A stretch of 64,000 bases of DNA from Microseira wollei NIES-4236. Its GTDB lineage: Bacteria; Cyanobacteriota; Cyanobacteriia; Cyanobacteriales; Aerosakkonemataceae. The notes under the pieces were generated by a model. It saw nothing but the letters and a program-made list of their open reading frames with translations, was not told the origin of the DNA and searched no databases. This document shows positions 1 to 8,099 of the stretch, one piece after another. The translations under genes and the position numbers were made by a program. Each line of letters begins with the position of its first letter. Position 1 is the stretch's first letter. The DNA is taken from positions 1-64,000 of the forward strand of contig NZ_BLAY01000026.1 of NCBI RefSeq assembly GCF_020521235.1, written 5' to 3'.

Positions 1-2
1 TC

Positions 3-158
3 TCCCCAAAGCAACAAGCTCATTATGCAGAATTGAATGGCAAATTGGGTCATGCTCGCAAAAAAGCCGGAGATTTAGAAACTGCCGCAGTTTACTTTCA
101 AAAAGCCCTGGAACTGAATCCCAACTTAAACGAGTTTAAGACAGATTTACCTCAATAG
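3..158 (+). CDS. TPR protein, 3' end only
   Basis: Only the last 51 codons and the stop are in the window. The readable residues form a helix pair ending in a TPR unit (AVYFQKALELNPN), after which the protein stops. It closely resembles the TPR section of the glycosyltransferase at 6112 (HYAQLNHKLGVARKKAGD), so it is a third member of that paralogous set. Here the reading frame ends inside the TPR block, with no glycosyltransferase domain following. The parent protein may carry its other domains upstream, or it may be truncated. Function is unknown beyond protein-protein contacts typical of TPRs. Confidence 0.75.
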   Translation, partial: SPKQQAHYAELNGKLGHARKKAGDLETAAVYFQKALELNPNLNEFKTDLPQ

Positions 159-165
159 TTCGGGA

Positions 166-226
166 GCATTTCATCCACCGTGATTCACGGTGGATGAAAT
201 GCGACGCGGCGGTTTTAACCGCCGTC
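166..226. repeat. Two adjacent perfect hairpins
   Basis: Bases 166-202 form a palindrome with 18-bp arms around a single central base. They are followed at 203-226 by a second palindrome with the core GGCGGTTTTAACCGCC. The pair begins 8 bases after the TPR stop codon, so it could act as its terminator. The GGCGGTT/AACCGCC core recurs near 5600 and 22572, which points to a dispersed repeat module. Confidence 0.6.
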
Positions 227-241
227 AAATAGTTAAGTTTT

Positions 242-345
242 CAGGACTTATGCAAAAAAACAAAGGGCGCTCCGAAAAATGGTGGGTTTCCATGAGCAAG
301 ATTGACGCATCACCTTTGTTTTTGGCCCCGCGTGCTAGAGTCCTG
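242..345. repeat. MITE family 1, copy A
   Basis: The element is about 104 bp and is bounded by the inverted ends CAGGACTTATGCA and AGAGTCCTG. Inner inverted arms are AAACAAAGG and CCTTTGTTT. Related copies lie at 5468, 12063, 13539 and 47678. No ORF is credible inside it. Confidence 0.6.
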
Positions 346-413
346 GTTTTGTGTTTAGGGAGAACAGTCGTAAGCACCTATAGAATCAAGTCTGGTCGAT
401 AAAAGAAAGCGTC

Positions 414-1490
414 ATGATTGTCTACTAATTCAAAGCCAAAGGGAAAAGCGAGCAGTATCGGAAAATAGATGAAGCTATCCGTACATTTCAATTTATCCGC
501 AATAAAGCTATAAGGTTTTGGATGGACAATCGTGGCGTCAAATTGTCTCTTGCTAAGCAAGTTAAGTGCCATCTTAGCCAAGGAATTTGAATTTGCTAGT
601 TTTCTACAGCGGATTGCTTTCTTAGTGAGGTACAGCCTTAAGGCTTCGTTTGTCAAGCGGCAGCATTAATGCTGCCGCTTGACAAACAAAGGTGTACCTC
701 ATACGACTGCAATCCGCTGTAAACTCTCAAGCTAGACTTGCGGCTACCGAACGAGCATCCTGTTCAATTCAACGTTTTTACGACAACTGCAAGTCTGGAC
801 ATCCGGGCAAAAAAGGCTATCCAAAATTACAAAAAAACAATCGTTCCGTTGAATATAAACAGACAGGCTGGAAGCTTTCAGAGAACCGCAAGTCTATCAA
901 TTTTATTGATAAATGTGGCATTGGCAGGCTAAAACTTTTTGGGGCTTATGACTTGCACTATTACCAAATCGACCAGATTAAGCGCGTCAGAATTATTCGT
1001 CGCAGCGATGGATATTACGTTCAATTCGCGATCGATGCAACTCGTCATATCAGCATTCAACCTACTGGTAAAACAATTGGCTTGCATGTTGGAATATCAG
1101 CTTTCTACACCGATTCTCAAGGTCATCAGGTAGAAAATACCCGTCACCTGCTTCAGTCCGAAAAAGCTCCATCAGCGGTTGCAGTGCCGCATTTCTAAAC
1201 AGAAAAAGGGTTCTAACAACCGCAAAAAAGCGGTTAATCGATTAGGGCGCAAACTTCTATTAGTTTCCCGCCAGCGTCAAGAGCAATGCCCGTTAAAACG
1301 GCATTGTGCGTCGTAAAATCTAACGATTTTGTGGCGTTCGAGAAATTGCAAGTCCGAAACATGGTTAGGAACCATCCCCCCGCCTGAGGCACCCCCCTTA
1401 ATCAGGGGGGTTGGGGGCGATGCGATGCTGCAAGGGTCGCAGTTCACGCAGTGGTTGGAGTATTTGGGCAAAGTTTATGGTCGAGTTGTG
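414..1490 (+). pseudogene. TnpB (IS200/IS605 OrfB, IS1341 type), decayed copy
   Basis: TnpB is the RNA-guided RuvC-like nuclease of IS200/IS605-family elements. Pieces of one TnpB can be read in order: an N-terminal stretch (KIDEAIRTFQFIRNKA) from 414, with a stop after MIVY; a middle part (692-1198; YKQTGWKLSENRKSINF); a segment VVKSNDFVAFEKLQVRNMV around 1310-1365 covering the RuvC-II glutamate; and FTQWLEYLGKVYGRVVV up to 1490. The order is broken by palindromic insertions at 604-721 and around 1370-1425 and by frameshifts, and the RuvC-III region is gone. The copy cannot make a nuclease. Its start is homologous to the relic at 5732. An omega-RNA-like 3' end survives at 1796. Confidence 0.8.
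604..721. repeat. Palindromic MITE family 2, copy 1
   Basis: The roughly 118-bp insertion has inverted ends TACAGCGGATTGC and GCAATCCGCTGTA. Its central perfect palindrome contains AGCGGCAGCATTAATGCTGC, flanked by GTTTGTC/GACAAAC and a smaller AGCCTTAAGGCT palindrome. It interrupts the TnpB relic. A second copy in the opposite orientation lies inside a coding gene at 60808. Confidence 0.75.
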
Positions 1491-1795
1491 GTGCTCTACA
1501 GAACTTGGCTAAACTTGGTCAAAGTTTACCATTCAACCAAAATAACTTTTGGAGGGTCTGCTTCCTGCTTCCACCAAGGGAGTCGGCTCCTTCTTGTCCA
1601 CAGGCGTCAATTCCGCACGGGGCCGAGCGTACTCGCAAGATCAACAAAAAAAAAATTGAGCTTGTGCGAAACATGTTTCGCGGTTTTTGTGCCTTGGTTT
1701 TCGGCAACCCATCTAACTTACCACAAAAATACCTGCTCGTTGCGAGTCGGTATGGTTAAGTTTAGTTAAATTTTTGGCTATTTAGTCATGCTCTC

Positions 1796-1871
1796 GCACT
1801 TGGCAACAAGTCTCTTGCAAGATCGCTCGTTGAACCAAGAATCCCCCATCTTTTAAGTGGGGGAGTGTCAA
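1796..1871 (+). ncRNA. Relic omega-RNA 3' end / element right end
   Basis: This 76-nt segment ends in a CCCCC...GGGGG hairpin followed by AGTGTCAA. It is nearly identical to 6019-6094, which also follows a TnpB relic. In TnpB elements the omega-RNA scaffold ends at the element's right end and the guide is the next flanking DNA (here from 1872, TTTAGTCACC). The role is inferred from position and repetition. Confidence 0.55.
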
Positions 1872-2043
1872 TTTAGTCACCAGAAGTTAAAGCAGGCAGA
1901 AGCAGCTGAGGGTTAAGCCCAATAGACCGAATCGCGATTATCAGGTAAAATAGACCACGCTGTAGGAGTACAGCAATGCTGTGCTACTAAAACAGATGAC
2001 CGCTTCGTCAAGAAATGTAAAAAAAGATTAAAAACAGGATATC
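1872..2043. other. Intergenic stretch with small hairpin
   Basis: About 170 bp sit between the relic right end and the beta-roll gene. A short inverted repeat (ACAGCAATGCTGT) lies near 1970. No convincing promoter or ORF was found. Confidence 0.4.
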
Positions 2044-2661
2044 ATGCAAGGCTTAAACTTGAGTAAAGTCCAGTTTACCAACCAATCTGATGTAGTCAAT
2101 CCAGGTACGGAGATATTCAATCCCAAATTCTCCGCTGTAGCTACATTGAAAGGTGACGATCAAATCATCGGTACTGCCAATTTAACTGGTGATTTCGCTT
2201 TCTCTGCCTTTGTCGAGAGCGCAGCTAATCGTGGCAATGCCATCGCTTCTGGCAACCTGAGTGGGAAGGCTACCGTTGCTGTAGATGCGATTAAAAACGA
2301 AGGCAGTATCAATACAAACCAGGGACGCGATATAGTCAGGGGCACCGCAACAGCTGATATCACCGCCACAGCAGCGACAATGTCTCAGGTCACAGCCATT
2401 GCTAATCGGACAAATGCTAGTGCGATCGCCAATGCTTTTGCCAACCTTAACATCAAGGCGACTGCCGACGGCATTGATAACTCCGGTGGTCAGATTAACA
2501 CCGGTCAGGGGAGTGACACCGTGGATGGCGATACCATAGGTTCTGTGGCTGCGGTAGCATTGGCTAGGGCAGATGCTTCAGCCATCGTCGATGCTATCTG
2601 CAAAGCCCCTATGTCTGAAGGTCTCACAGCTTTCGCCGCAGCGATAGCTAAAAGTTTAGCT
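2044..2661 (+). pseudogene. Beta-roll (RTX-like) repeat protein, 5' part
   Basis: This is the first 206 codons of a gene cut by the TnpB element at 2660-4382. The product is Ala/Thr/Asn rich and shows calcium-binding beta-roll style repeats (GQGSDTVDGD near residues 157-166). There is no signal peptide, as expected for type I secretion substrates. Removing the element joins ...KSLA directly to QATITATG in frame. The restored protein would be 440 aa. The reading frame now ends at a TAA supplied by the element. The 59-bp leader lacks a strong Shine-Dalgarno. Confidence 0.75.
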
Positions 2662-2673
2662 TAATCCAAAAGA

Positions 2674-2704
2674 AGCCCCACCTCCTACCCGAAGGGAGGC
2701 GTGG
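2674..2704 (+). repeat. Right-end-like hairpin at the left side of the element
   Basis: The hairpin CCCAC-CTCC...GGAGG-GTGGG has the same TACCCGAAGGGA loop as the true right end at 4347-4374 and is preceded by the same AGAAGCC. It may be a solo right end from an older element. Confidence 0.5.
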
Positions 2705-2740
2705 GATGAATTTTGGGGCAATGACGAATTGACCCCCGAC

Positions 2741-2920
2741 CTATGTTTCCCGGTAACGCGGGAGTGGGGTCGATGAGGAATTGCCTGTCTCTGGTATTTT
2801 TAACGAGTCAATTAACTCATCAATTACTTGAGTCATTGTCTTTTCTGTCAAAGCGGCATATAAACGAAGCTTATTTAATCTTCGTTCTGATGTTCTAACT
2901 CTAATATATTTGTCTTTCAT
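2741..2920 (-). CDS. 59-aa ribbon-helix-helix-like protein in TnpB element
   Basis: This small ORF of 59 codons plus stop runs divergently from TnpB inside the element. The product begins MKDKYIRVRTSERRLNKLR and continues with LTEKTMTQVIDELIDSL. The pattern of a short beta strand, then two helices with TMTQVIDELI, is that of CopG/Arc-type ribbon-helix-helix DNA-binding proteins. If real, it could autoregulate the divergent tnpB promoter in the 56-bp gap between the two genes. The family call rests on pattern only. The C-terminal 15 residues are low in secondary-structure signal. Confidence 0.6.
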   Translation of the reverse strand: MKDKYIRVRTSERRLNKLRLYAALTEKTMTQVIDELIDSLKIPETGNSSSTPLPRYRET

Positions 2921-2975
2921 TTTGTTTCCTCATTGCTTCCTCATCAGCATAGATATAATAAGGAGGATGCCAAAA

Positions 2976-4373
2976 GTGTTGTTAAATTACCAGTATCGCG
3001 CTTACCCGAATACCAATCAAAAACTAGAACTGAATACTTGGTTGAGGGTTTGCCGATATTGGTACAACAAGCAACTAGGAGACAGATTTGATTGGTGGGA
3101 ACACAACCGCACTTCAATTAACGCTTGTTCAATTGTCAGTTGTCCTTTGCCTCAACTACGGGAAAATCCAGATTTATACTCTCAAAAGAAACAGCTTCCT
3201 ATTATTAAAGAAGACTTACTTAAAATAGGTTATTCTGGAGAATTACTAGATTTTAATCGTGTCCCATCCCAGACATTGCAGGATGTTTGTAAACGGGTAG
3301 ACAAAGCTTTTTCTCGTTTTATTCAAGGCGACAGTAGTGGAAATCGTAGCGGGAAACCACGTTTCAAAAATGCTGCACGTTACCGCACCATCAGGATTGA
3401 AGGTCAAGCCATCACTATTGAGCGTATTGAAAAAAATTGGTTGTTCCTATCCTTCTCAAAACTCAAAGGTTGGATTAAAGTGCGTTTGCACCGTCGTTTA
3501 CCTGATGGTTTTGTACTGAAAAATATTCTTGTTACTGGTAAAACAGACGGATGGTACATCACAATTTGTCTAGAAGACCCCAAGGTACCAACCTTTACAC
3601 CCGATGAAGTAGTCCCAACCTGGGACAACACCCTTGGATTGGACGCGGTGTTGCATGAAGACGATTACTTGGCAACTTCAGAGAATATCAAATTACCAGC
3701 GTTGAAGTCTTTCAGAAAGTCTGAAAAGCGGTTGGCTAAAGTTTCTAGCCGCAAGTTTACCAAGAAAAAAGGTAGTAAATCACGCCGTAAATTGGCTAAA
3801 CGGGAAGCGCGGGAACATCAACGTATTGCTAGGGCCAGAAAAGACCACGCTTTTAAGACTGCTCATGCAGTAGTTCGGACAAACAAAAAAGTTTTTGCCC
3901 ACGAAGATTTAAACCTAAAAGCTTTGTCAAAGCGGAAAAAAGCTAAACAGGATGAGGATGGCAAATACTTACCCAATGGTCAATCAGCCAAGTCTGGGTT
4001 GAACAAATCCTGGAACGATGCTGCATTTGGACAGTTTTTCAAAATTCTAGAATACATAGCTGGAAAAGCTGGGGCTAGGACAATAGCAGTAAAACCTGCA
4101 TACACATCTCAGTTGCTCGCATACCGTGACGAGTTTATCTTCACCAATGGCGATATACGCCAGTACTGGGACGAAAAAGAATTGCTTTGGGTTGACCGCG
4201 ACATCAATGCCGCTATCAACATAAAGCGCGTTGGGCTGGGACTGTTCCCAACGATAAAACGCCGTAAAGGGAATCCGGTAGTGAGTGATTCTACTACTAA
4301 TAGTACCTCGAAGGAAGTTCTGGAAACGTTAAGAACGTGCCAGAAGCCTACACTTACCCGAAGGGAAGTGTAG
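2976..4373 (+). CDS. tnpB: TnpB RNA-guided endonuclease, zinc-finger-less clade
   Basis: The protein is 465 aa from a GTG start. AGGAGG at 2961-2966 gives 9-nt spacing to GTG 2976, and this start aligns with the ATG of the related relic at 5326; ATG 2967 has no spacing. RuvC catalytic positions are present: LGLD (about D223), HEDLNLKAL (about E310) and DRDINAAIN (about D409). The usual CxxC...CxxC zinc finger before RuvC-III is absent; the equivalent segment reads TSQLLAYRDEFIFTNGDI. TnpB cuts DNA next to a short TAM, guided by an omega-RNA whose 3' part is the element's right end. The last codons overlap that right-end hairpin. The ORF looks intact, so the nuclease may be active. It has interrupted the beta-roll gene. 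Confidence 0.9.
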   Translation: MLLNYQYRAYPNTNQKLELNTWLRVCRYWYNKQLGDRFDWWEHNRTSINACSIVSCPLPQLRENPDLYSQKKQLPIIKEDLLKIGYSGELLDFNRVPSQTLQDVCKRVDKAFSRFIQGDSSGNRSGKPRFKNAARYRTIRIEGQAITIERIEKNWLFLSFSKLKGWIKVRLHRRLPDGFVLKNILVTGKTDGWYITICLEDPKVPTFTPDEVVPTWDNTLGLDAVLHEDDYLATSENIKLPALKSFRKSEKRLAKVSSRKFTKKKGSKSRRKLAKREAREHQRIARARKDHAFKTAHAVVRTNKKVFAHEDLNLKALSKRKKAKQDEDGKYLPNGQSAKSGLNKSWNDAAFGQFFKILEYIAGKAGARTIAVKPAYTSQLLAYRDEFIFTNGDIRQYWDEKELLWVDRDINAAINIKRVGLGLFPTIKRRKGNPVVSDSTTNSTSKEVLETLRTCQKPTLTRREV

Positions 4374-4382
4374 GTAGTTCAC
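4342..4382 (+). ncRNA. omega-RNA 3' end / right end of TnpB element
   Basis: The hairpin CCTACACTT...AAGTGTAGG (4347-4374) is followed by TAGTTCAC and then host DNA. By the TnpB rule the guide would start at 4383 (CTCAGGCAACC), which is beta-roll gene sequence. The RNA extent is inferred. Confidence 0.6.
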
Positions 4383-4384
4383 CT

Positions 4385-5089
4385 CAGGCAACCATCACCG
4401 CCACCGGCATTAAGAATATGGGAGGCATAATTACCAGTGGCAAGGGTAACGATACTCTCAGTGCTAGTGCCACTTCTAGTGCTGCTACCTTTGCAGGTGT
4501 TTATGGTTCTAGTTTTGCTAGTGCCAGTCCCGAGAATCAAGCTTTGGCTATAGCTGTTATCAATGCTACTGCTAAGGCTTCTGACCAGGCGATCGCCATT
4601 GACAACACTGGAAGCGGCGTTATTCGTACCGGAACTGGAGACGATACTATAGAAGCTACTGCTAAGGCTTCTAACAAGGGGATCGCCATTGACAACGTTA
4701 CAGGCTGGATTACTACCGGAGATGGAAACGATACTATCTCGGCCCAGGCTACCGGATCAAACTCTTACGGCATCTTTGGCGGCCGTATTGATATGGGACA
4801 GGGAGACGATCGGGCGATCGCCTCCAGTTTTGCAGGTGGCGTCAACATAAACATGGGAGAAGGTAAAGACTTTGTTCAAGGTTTCGGTGACGCTACAGTC
4901 GATGGTGGTAAAGAGTCCGATATACTCAGCCTTGGCTCTTACAATCGAGACAGCTTTAAGATCAGTTTTGGCGCTAACAATGGTGCTAATTTTCAGCTAG
5001 ATGGCATTACCATGACCACCACCGGATTTGAGCAATTCCAATTTGCCGGTGGTGTAAGTTACACCTACAATCAGTTAATGACAGCTTAA
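4385..5089 (+). pseudogene. Beta-roll (RTX-like) repeat protein, 3' part
   Basis: This is the distal 234 codons and stop of the gene begun at 2044. It contains clear beta-roll nonapeptide-like repeats: GKGNDTLSA, GTGDDTIEA, GDGNDTISA and GQGDDRAIA. The C-terminal segment SYNRDSFKISFG...GFEQFQFAGGVSYTYN is typical of the end of cyanobacterial calcium-binding export substrates. An alternative reading frame starts at 4337 inside the element (MPEAYTYPKG) and runs into this part, so the fragment might be expressed as a 250-aa fusion. Original role: probably an exported calcium-binding surface protein. Confidence 0.75.
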
Positions 5090-5325
5090 TCAGAGAACAA
5101 GGTTTCCCAATTTATAGCGGTTTTCAACTCAGCTAACCCCGCATTCCTCTCCCGTCTCACCCCCAGGGTAGCGTCAGAGGAATGCGGGTAAAAAATGACG
5201 GGAAACGCCCCCAGTTTTTACCATTTCAACTGCTATTGGTTGATCGGTGTTCCCTAACAAATATGTAATAACAATTGACCAGCAAACACTTGTATTACAC
5301 CCTTGTATTCTATTAAGATATTACC
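5090..5325. repeat. Intergenic region with long hairpin
   Basis: A hairpin with 13-bp arms CCCGCATTCCTCT and AGAGGAATGCGGG lies at about 5138-5187, just after the beta-roll stop. It could terminate that gene or be an IS end. The rest is AT-rich leader to the TnpB relic at 5326. Confidence 0.45.
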
Positions 5326-5467
5326 ATGAAATATACATTCCAGTACAAAACACTTCCAACAACCAAACAAAACCTAGAACTTAATCTTTGCTTACGAATT
5401 TGCCAGGACTGGTATAACCGTCAATGAGGTGACAGATTTGATTGGTGGGAACATAACCGCTCTCCCC
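5326..5467 (+). pseudogene. TnpB N-terminal relic, zinc-finger-less type
   Basis: About 47 codons (MKYTFQYKTLPTTKQNLELN...) match the start of the TnpB at 2976, including the shared GDRFDWWEHNR block. A TGA follows WYNRQ, and the sequence ends where MITE copy B begins. This is a truncated, dead copy. It is useful because it shows that the family normally starts at the residue aligned with GTG 2976. Confidence 0.75.
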
Positions 5468-5563
5468 TGACGCAAACACCAAAGTTTCTCTGAAAAATCG
5501 TTGATTTGTCAACTAGAGATGTAGGTCGAAACTTTGGTGATGGCCTCTTCGTGGGTAAGTCCC
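5468..5563. repeat. MITE family 1, copy B
   Basis: The element is about 96 bp. It shares the core GCAAACACCAAAGTTTCTCT with copy D at 13539. Inner inverted arms are CACCAAAGTTT and AAACTTTGGTG, and it ends in GGGTAAGTCC. It truncates the TnpB relic at 5326. Confidence 0.65.
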
Positions 5564-5731
5564 GAAACCGTCAAACTCTCTCCCCAGCTCCCCAACTATG
5601 CGGTTAAAACCGCAGTCAATATGCTGAAAATAGCGGATTAAGCATACAGCCAAGTAAATTTTTGTGTTGGGAGAGATGCAGCAGTTGTAAGCAACCTATA
5701 TAATCGAAGTAGGTCGATTAAAGAAAACGTC

Positions 5732-5945
5732 ATGATTGTCTACATAATTTAAAGCAAAAGGAAGAATTGAGCAATATGGGAAAATAGATGAAGCTATCTG
5801 CACATTTCAGTTGTTCCGCAACAAAACTATACGGTTTGGATGGAAAATCGTGGCGTTAAGTTGTCCCAATTGAGCAAGTTAAGGCGTTTTAGACCGCGAC
5901 CATAATTGGGCGGCACTCAACATTTTGGATAAAGCGTTAAAATAA
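5732..5945 (+). pseudogene. TnpB relic with large internal deletion
   Basis: The first part (KIDEAICTFQLFRNKT, MENRGVKLSQLSKLR) matches the start of the TnpB relic at 414. It then jumps directly to a RuvC-III/C-terminal piece reading LDRDHNWAALNILDKALK followed by a stop. Everything in between, including RuvC-I and II, is missing. The preserved 5' and 3' ends with a lost middle make it resemble a non-autonomous derivative. An omega-RNA-like end follows at 6019. Confidence 0.75.
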
Positions 5946-6018
5946 ACTGGTTATCAATTAAGTACCGTGGGACACAGGTCAACCTTAAAGGCGCAGGCGT
6001 GAGAAGATCCTAATCTCG

Positions 6019-6094
6019 GACTTGGCAACAAGTCTCTTGCAAGATCGCACGCCCGTGCCAAGAATCCCCCGTCCGGAATGCGGGGGAGTGTCAA
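6019..6094 (+). ncRNA. Relic omega-RNA 3' end / element right end
   Basis: This 76-nt segment is nearly identical to 1796-1871. The final hairpin here is CCCCCGTCC...GCGGGGG instead of CCCCC...GGGGG with a different loop, so pairing is kept while the sequence changes. It ends GTGTCAA, only 17 bp upstream of the ATG at 6112. The predicted guide would be CTTCCTGGAGATTG, the ribosome-binding region of that gene. Confidence 0.55.
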
Positions 6095-6111
6095 CTTCCT
6101 GGAGATTGAAT

Positions 6112-8028
6112 ATGACAGATTCTCAAATCCTCGAACTTGCGGTTCAATATCATCGATCCCATCGCTTCACCGAGGCTGAGCAGGCTTATCGCCAGGTGCT
6201 GAAAGAACAGCCTCAACATCCAGAAGCATTATACGGGTTAGGTATGCTGGCACAGCAGTTAGGGGAACCCCAAACTGCTGAACAGTGGCTAAGTGCCGCT
6301 TCCCAAGTCCAGCCGGATTCTGTTAAGATTTGGTTCAGCTTAGGCAATTTGCGTTTAGCTCAAGAGCAGTTTGACTCAGCGGCGCTCGCTTATTCTCAAG
6401 CTCTAGCCCTAAAACCTGACTCACTGCCAATTTACAACAATTTGGGCTATGCTCTGCAACAACAAGGACTATTTGACGAAGCAATTAACTACTATCAAAA
6501 AGCTCTAGAATTAAAGCCAGACTTTATAGAAGCAGATGCGAATTTGGGCAATGCGCTGCACGCCCAAGGCAAGCTCTCCAGCGAGCAACAATTGCATTAT
6601 GCACAATTGAATCACAAATTGGGTGTAGCCCGGAAAAAAGCAGGGGATGGGAAGACTGCTGTGGCTTATTATAGGCAAGCGATCGCGCTGCAACCCGATT
6701 TGGTAGAAGCTCATAAGAACTTGGGGGTGGTGTTTGAAGAGCAAGGGGAGTTAGAGGAAGCGATCGCATCCTATCAAAAAGCTTTGGAGATCGATCCCAA
6801 CTGCGGGGAAGTCTACTATAACTTAGGCAAAATTTACCAAGACCAGCACAACTTAACAGCGGCAGCTTCTGCTTATCGACAATGGTTAAAGCTGCTCAAT
6901 CCCCACTATGCCAAAGCGGTGGAAACCCAAAGCGATTCTGCGGCTGCCCAAGAAGACCATACACCACCCCCGCTCCCCCAACAAGAGGTGATAGTGGGAG
7001 GGCATCAGTTCCCAGCAATTCCGACAGTGACAAATCCTGAACAGCCTCGACCTTTCTGGAGTGTGGTGATCCCAGTCTATAACCGCAGGGACTATCTGCT
7101 CGAATGTCTCGCCAGCGTGCTAGCGCAATGGTCAGGGGAAGAGGAAATGGAAATTTTGGTGATTGACGATGCCAGTCCGTCGCCCCTGTTGGAACTGGTA
7201 AATTCCATTGGCAGAGGAATAGTACGCTACTACCGCAATCCCCAAAATCTGGGACTGCCAGGAAATTGGAATGCAGGCGTTGCCATCAGTCGAGGTGAGT
7301 GGATTCATCTGCTGCATGACGATGACTATATCCTCCCAGGTTTTTATGCCCGCCTCAAGCAAAGTTTAGAGGGATGTTCCGATTCAATCGGGGCGGCTTT
7401 TACAGGATATGAAAATATTAACGAGCAAGGGGAGGTAGTTTTCGCCAAAGAATTGTATGAACAGAGAGGAATTGCTCAGGATTGGCTGCAACGGATTGGC
7501 ATAGTGAACTCGTTGAATATGCCGGCGGTGGTCATTCGTCGGTCAGCCTATGAACGATTGGGAGGATATCATCCTGAGTTGACCTATACGAGTGACTGGG
7601 AGTTGTATAAACGCCTTGCCGCTTTTTATGATGCGTGGTACGAACCGGGAATTTTGGCTCGTTGGCGTCAGCATTCCCAGAATAAAACCATTGAAATGTT
7701 ATTATCTGGCGATCAGATGACATCGATCCGCCGTGCCATCGAGATTTCCGAGAGTTATCTTCCTACGGATTGTTGTGCAGAAATTACGGCAAAATCTCGC
7801 AGCTATAACTTTAATTCTTGTTTAAAATTCACGGCAATTCCGCTGAAAAATGGTAATCTGAAAGGAGCTTTGCAGATGCTTCAAGAAGCTCTCAAAATCG
7901 ATCGATCTCCTGAAGCAGTCGCCAAGTTATTCGTCTGGTTAGCTCAAGATGAAGCGGCTCCTCTAAGGGATAAGATTGTCTCCAAATTGCTCTCGATACC
8001 TTTGATCGACGAGATGAAGCGCCATTAA
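6112..8028 (+). CDS. TPR-GT2 glycosyltransferase
   Basis: The protein is 638 aa. The start is ATG 6112, preceded by TGGAGA at about 8-nt spacing; upstream codons in frame belong to the relic right end. Residues 1-265 are about six TPRs (for example EALYGLGMLAQQLGEPQTAE, AIASYQKALEIDPN). Residues of about 310-540 form a GT-A family 2 glycosyltransferase domain with FWSVVIPVYNRRDYL, the acidic VIDDASP and the metal-binding HDDDYILPG motif. The acceptor and donor are unknown. TPR-linked GT2s are common in cyanobacterial surface-glycan clusters, and the next gene is a longer paralogue, which implies tandem duplication. No signal peptide or membrane segment was seen, so it is likely cytoplasmic. 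Confidence 0.85.
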   Translation: MTDSQILELAVQYHRSHRFTEAEQAYRQVLKEQPQHPEALYGLGMLAQQLGEPQTAEQWLSAASQVQPDSVKIWFSLGNLRLAQEQFDSAALAYSQALALKPDSLPIYNNLGYALQQQGLFDEAINYYQKALELKPDFIEADANLGNALHAQGKLSSEQQLHYAQLNHKLGVARKKAGDGKTAVAYYRQAIALQPDLVEAHKNLGVVFEEQGELEEAIASYQKALEIDPNCGEVYYNLGKIYQDQHNLTAAASAYRQWLKLLNPHYAKAVETQSDSAAAQEDHTPPPLPQQEVIVGGHQFPAIPTVTNPEQPRPFWSVVIPVYNRRDYLLECLASVLAQWSGEEEMEILVIDDASPSPLLELVNSIGRGIVRYYRNPQNLGLPGNWNAGVAISRGEWIHLLHDDDYILPGFYARLKQSLEGCSDSIGAAFTGYENINEQGEVVFAKELYEQRGIAQDWLQRIGIVNSLNMPAVVIRRSAYERLGGYHPELTYTSDWELYKRLAAFYDAWYEPGILARWRQHSQNKTIEMLLSGDQMTSIRRAIEISESYLPTDCCAEITAKSRSYNFNSCLKFTAIPLKNGNLKGALQMLQEALKIDRSPEAVAKLFVWLAQDEAAPLRDKIVSKLLSIPLIDEMKRH

Positions 8029-8099
8029 AGGTCAAGCAAAATGAGAGCAGTTTCTCCAGTTTTATCATCTTGAACAGACTAAGCTGAGGTGTAAAAGTT

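Larger units (their letters stand above)
2660..4382 (+). mobile_element. IS1341-type TnpB element without TnpA
   Basis: The boundaries come from reconstructing the interrupted beta-roll gene. Deleting 2660-4382 (or 2662-4384, because CT is shared) restores a continuous frame with no target duplication, as expected for IS200/IS605 insertion. The element carries a divergent small ORF at 2741-2920, TnpB at 2976-4373, and a right-end hairpin ending GTAGTTCAC. No TnpA is present, so movement would need one in trans. A second hairpin at 2674-2704 near the left end resembles a right end and may mark a nested older insertion. Confidence 0.75.

Noticed and set aside
1329-1769. 146-codon plus-strand ORF as a real gene
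   Set aside because: It runs through a TnpB relic piece, a palindromic insertion and low-complexity DNA; only the FTQWLEYLGKVYG part is homologous, to TnpB.
2976-4373. TnpB lacking a zinc finger as a nuclease-dead regulator (TldR-like)
   Set aside because: The three RuvC acids (LGLD, HEDLNL, DRDINAA) are all present, so loss of catalysis is not supported.
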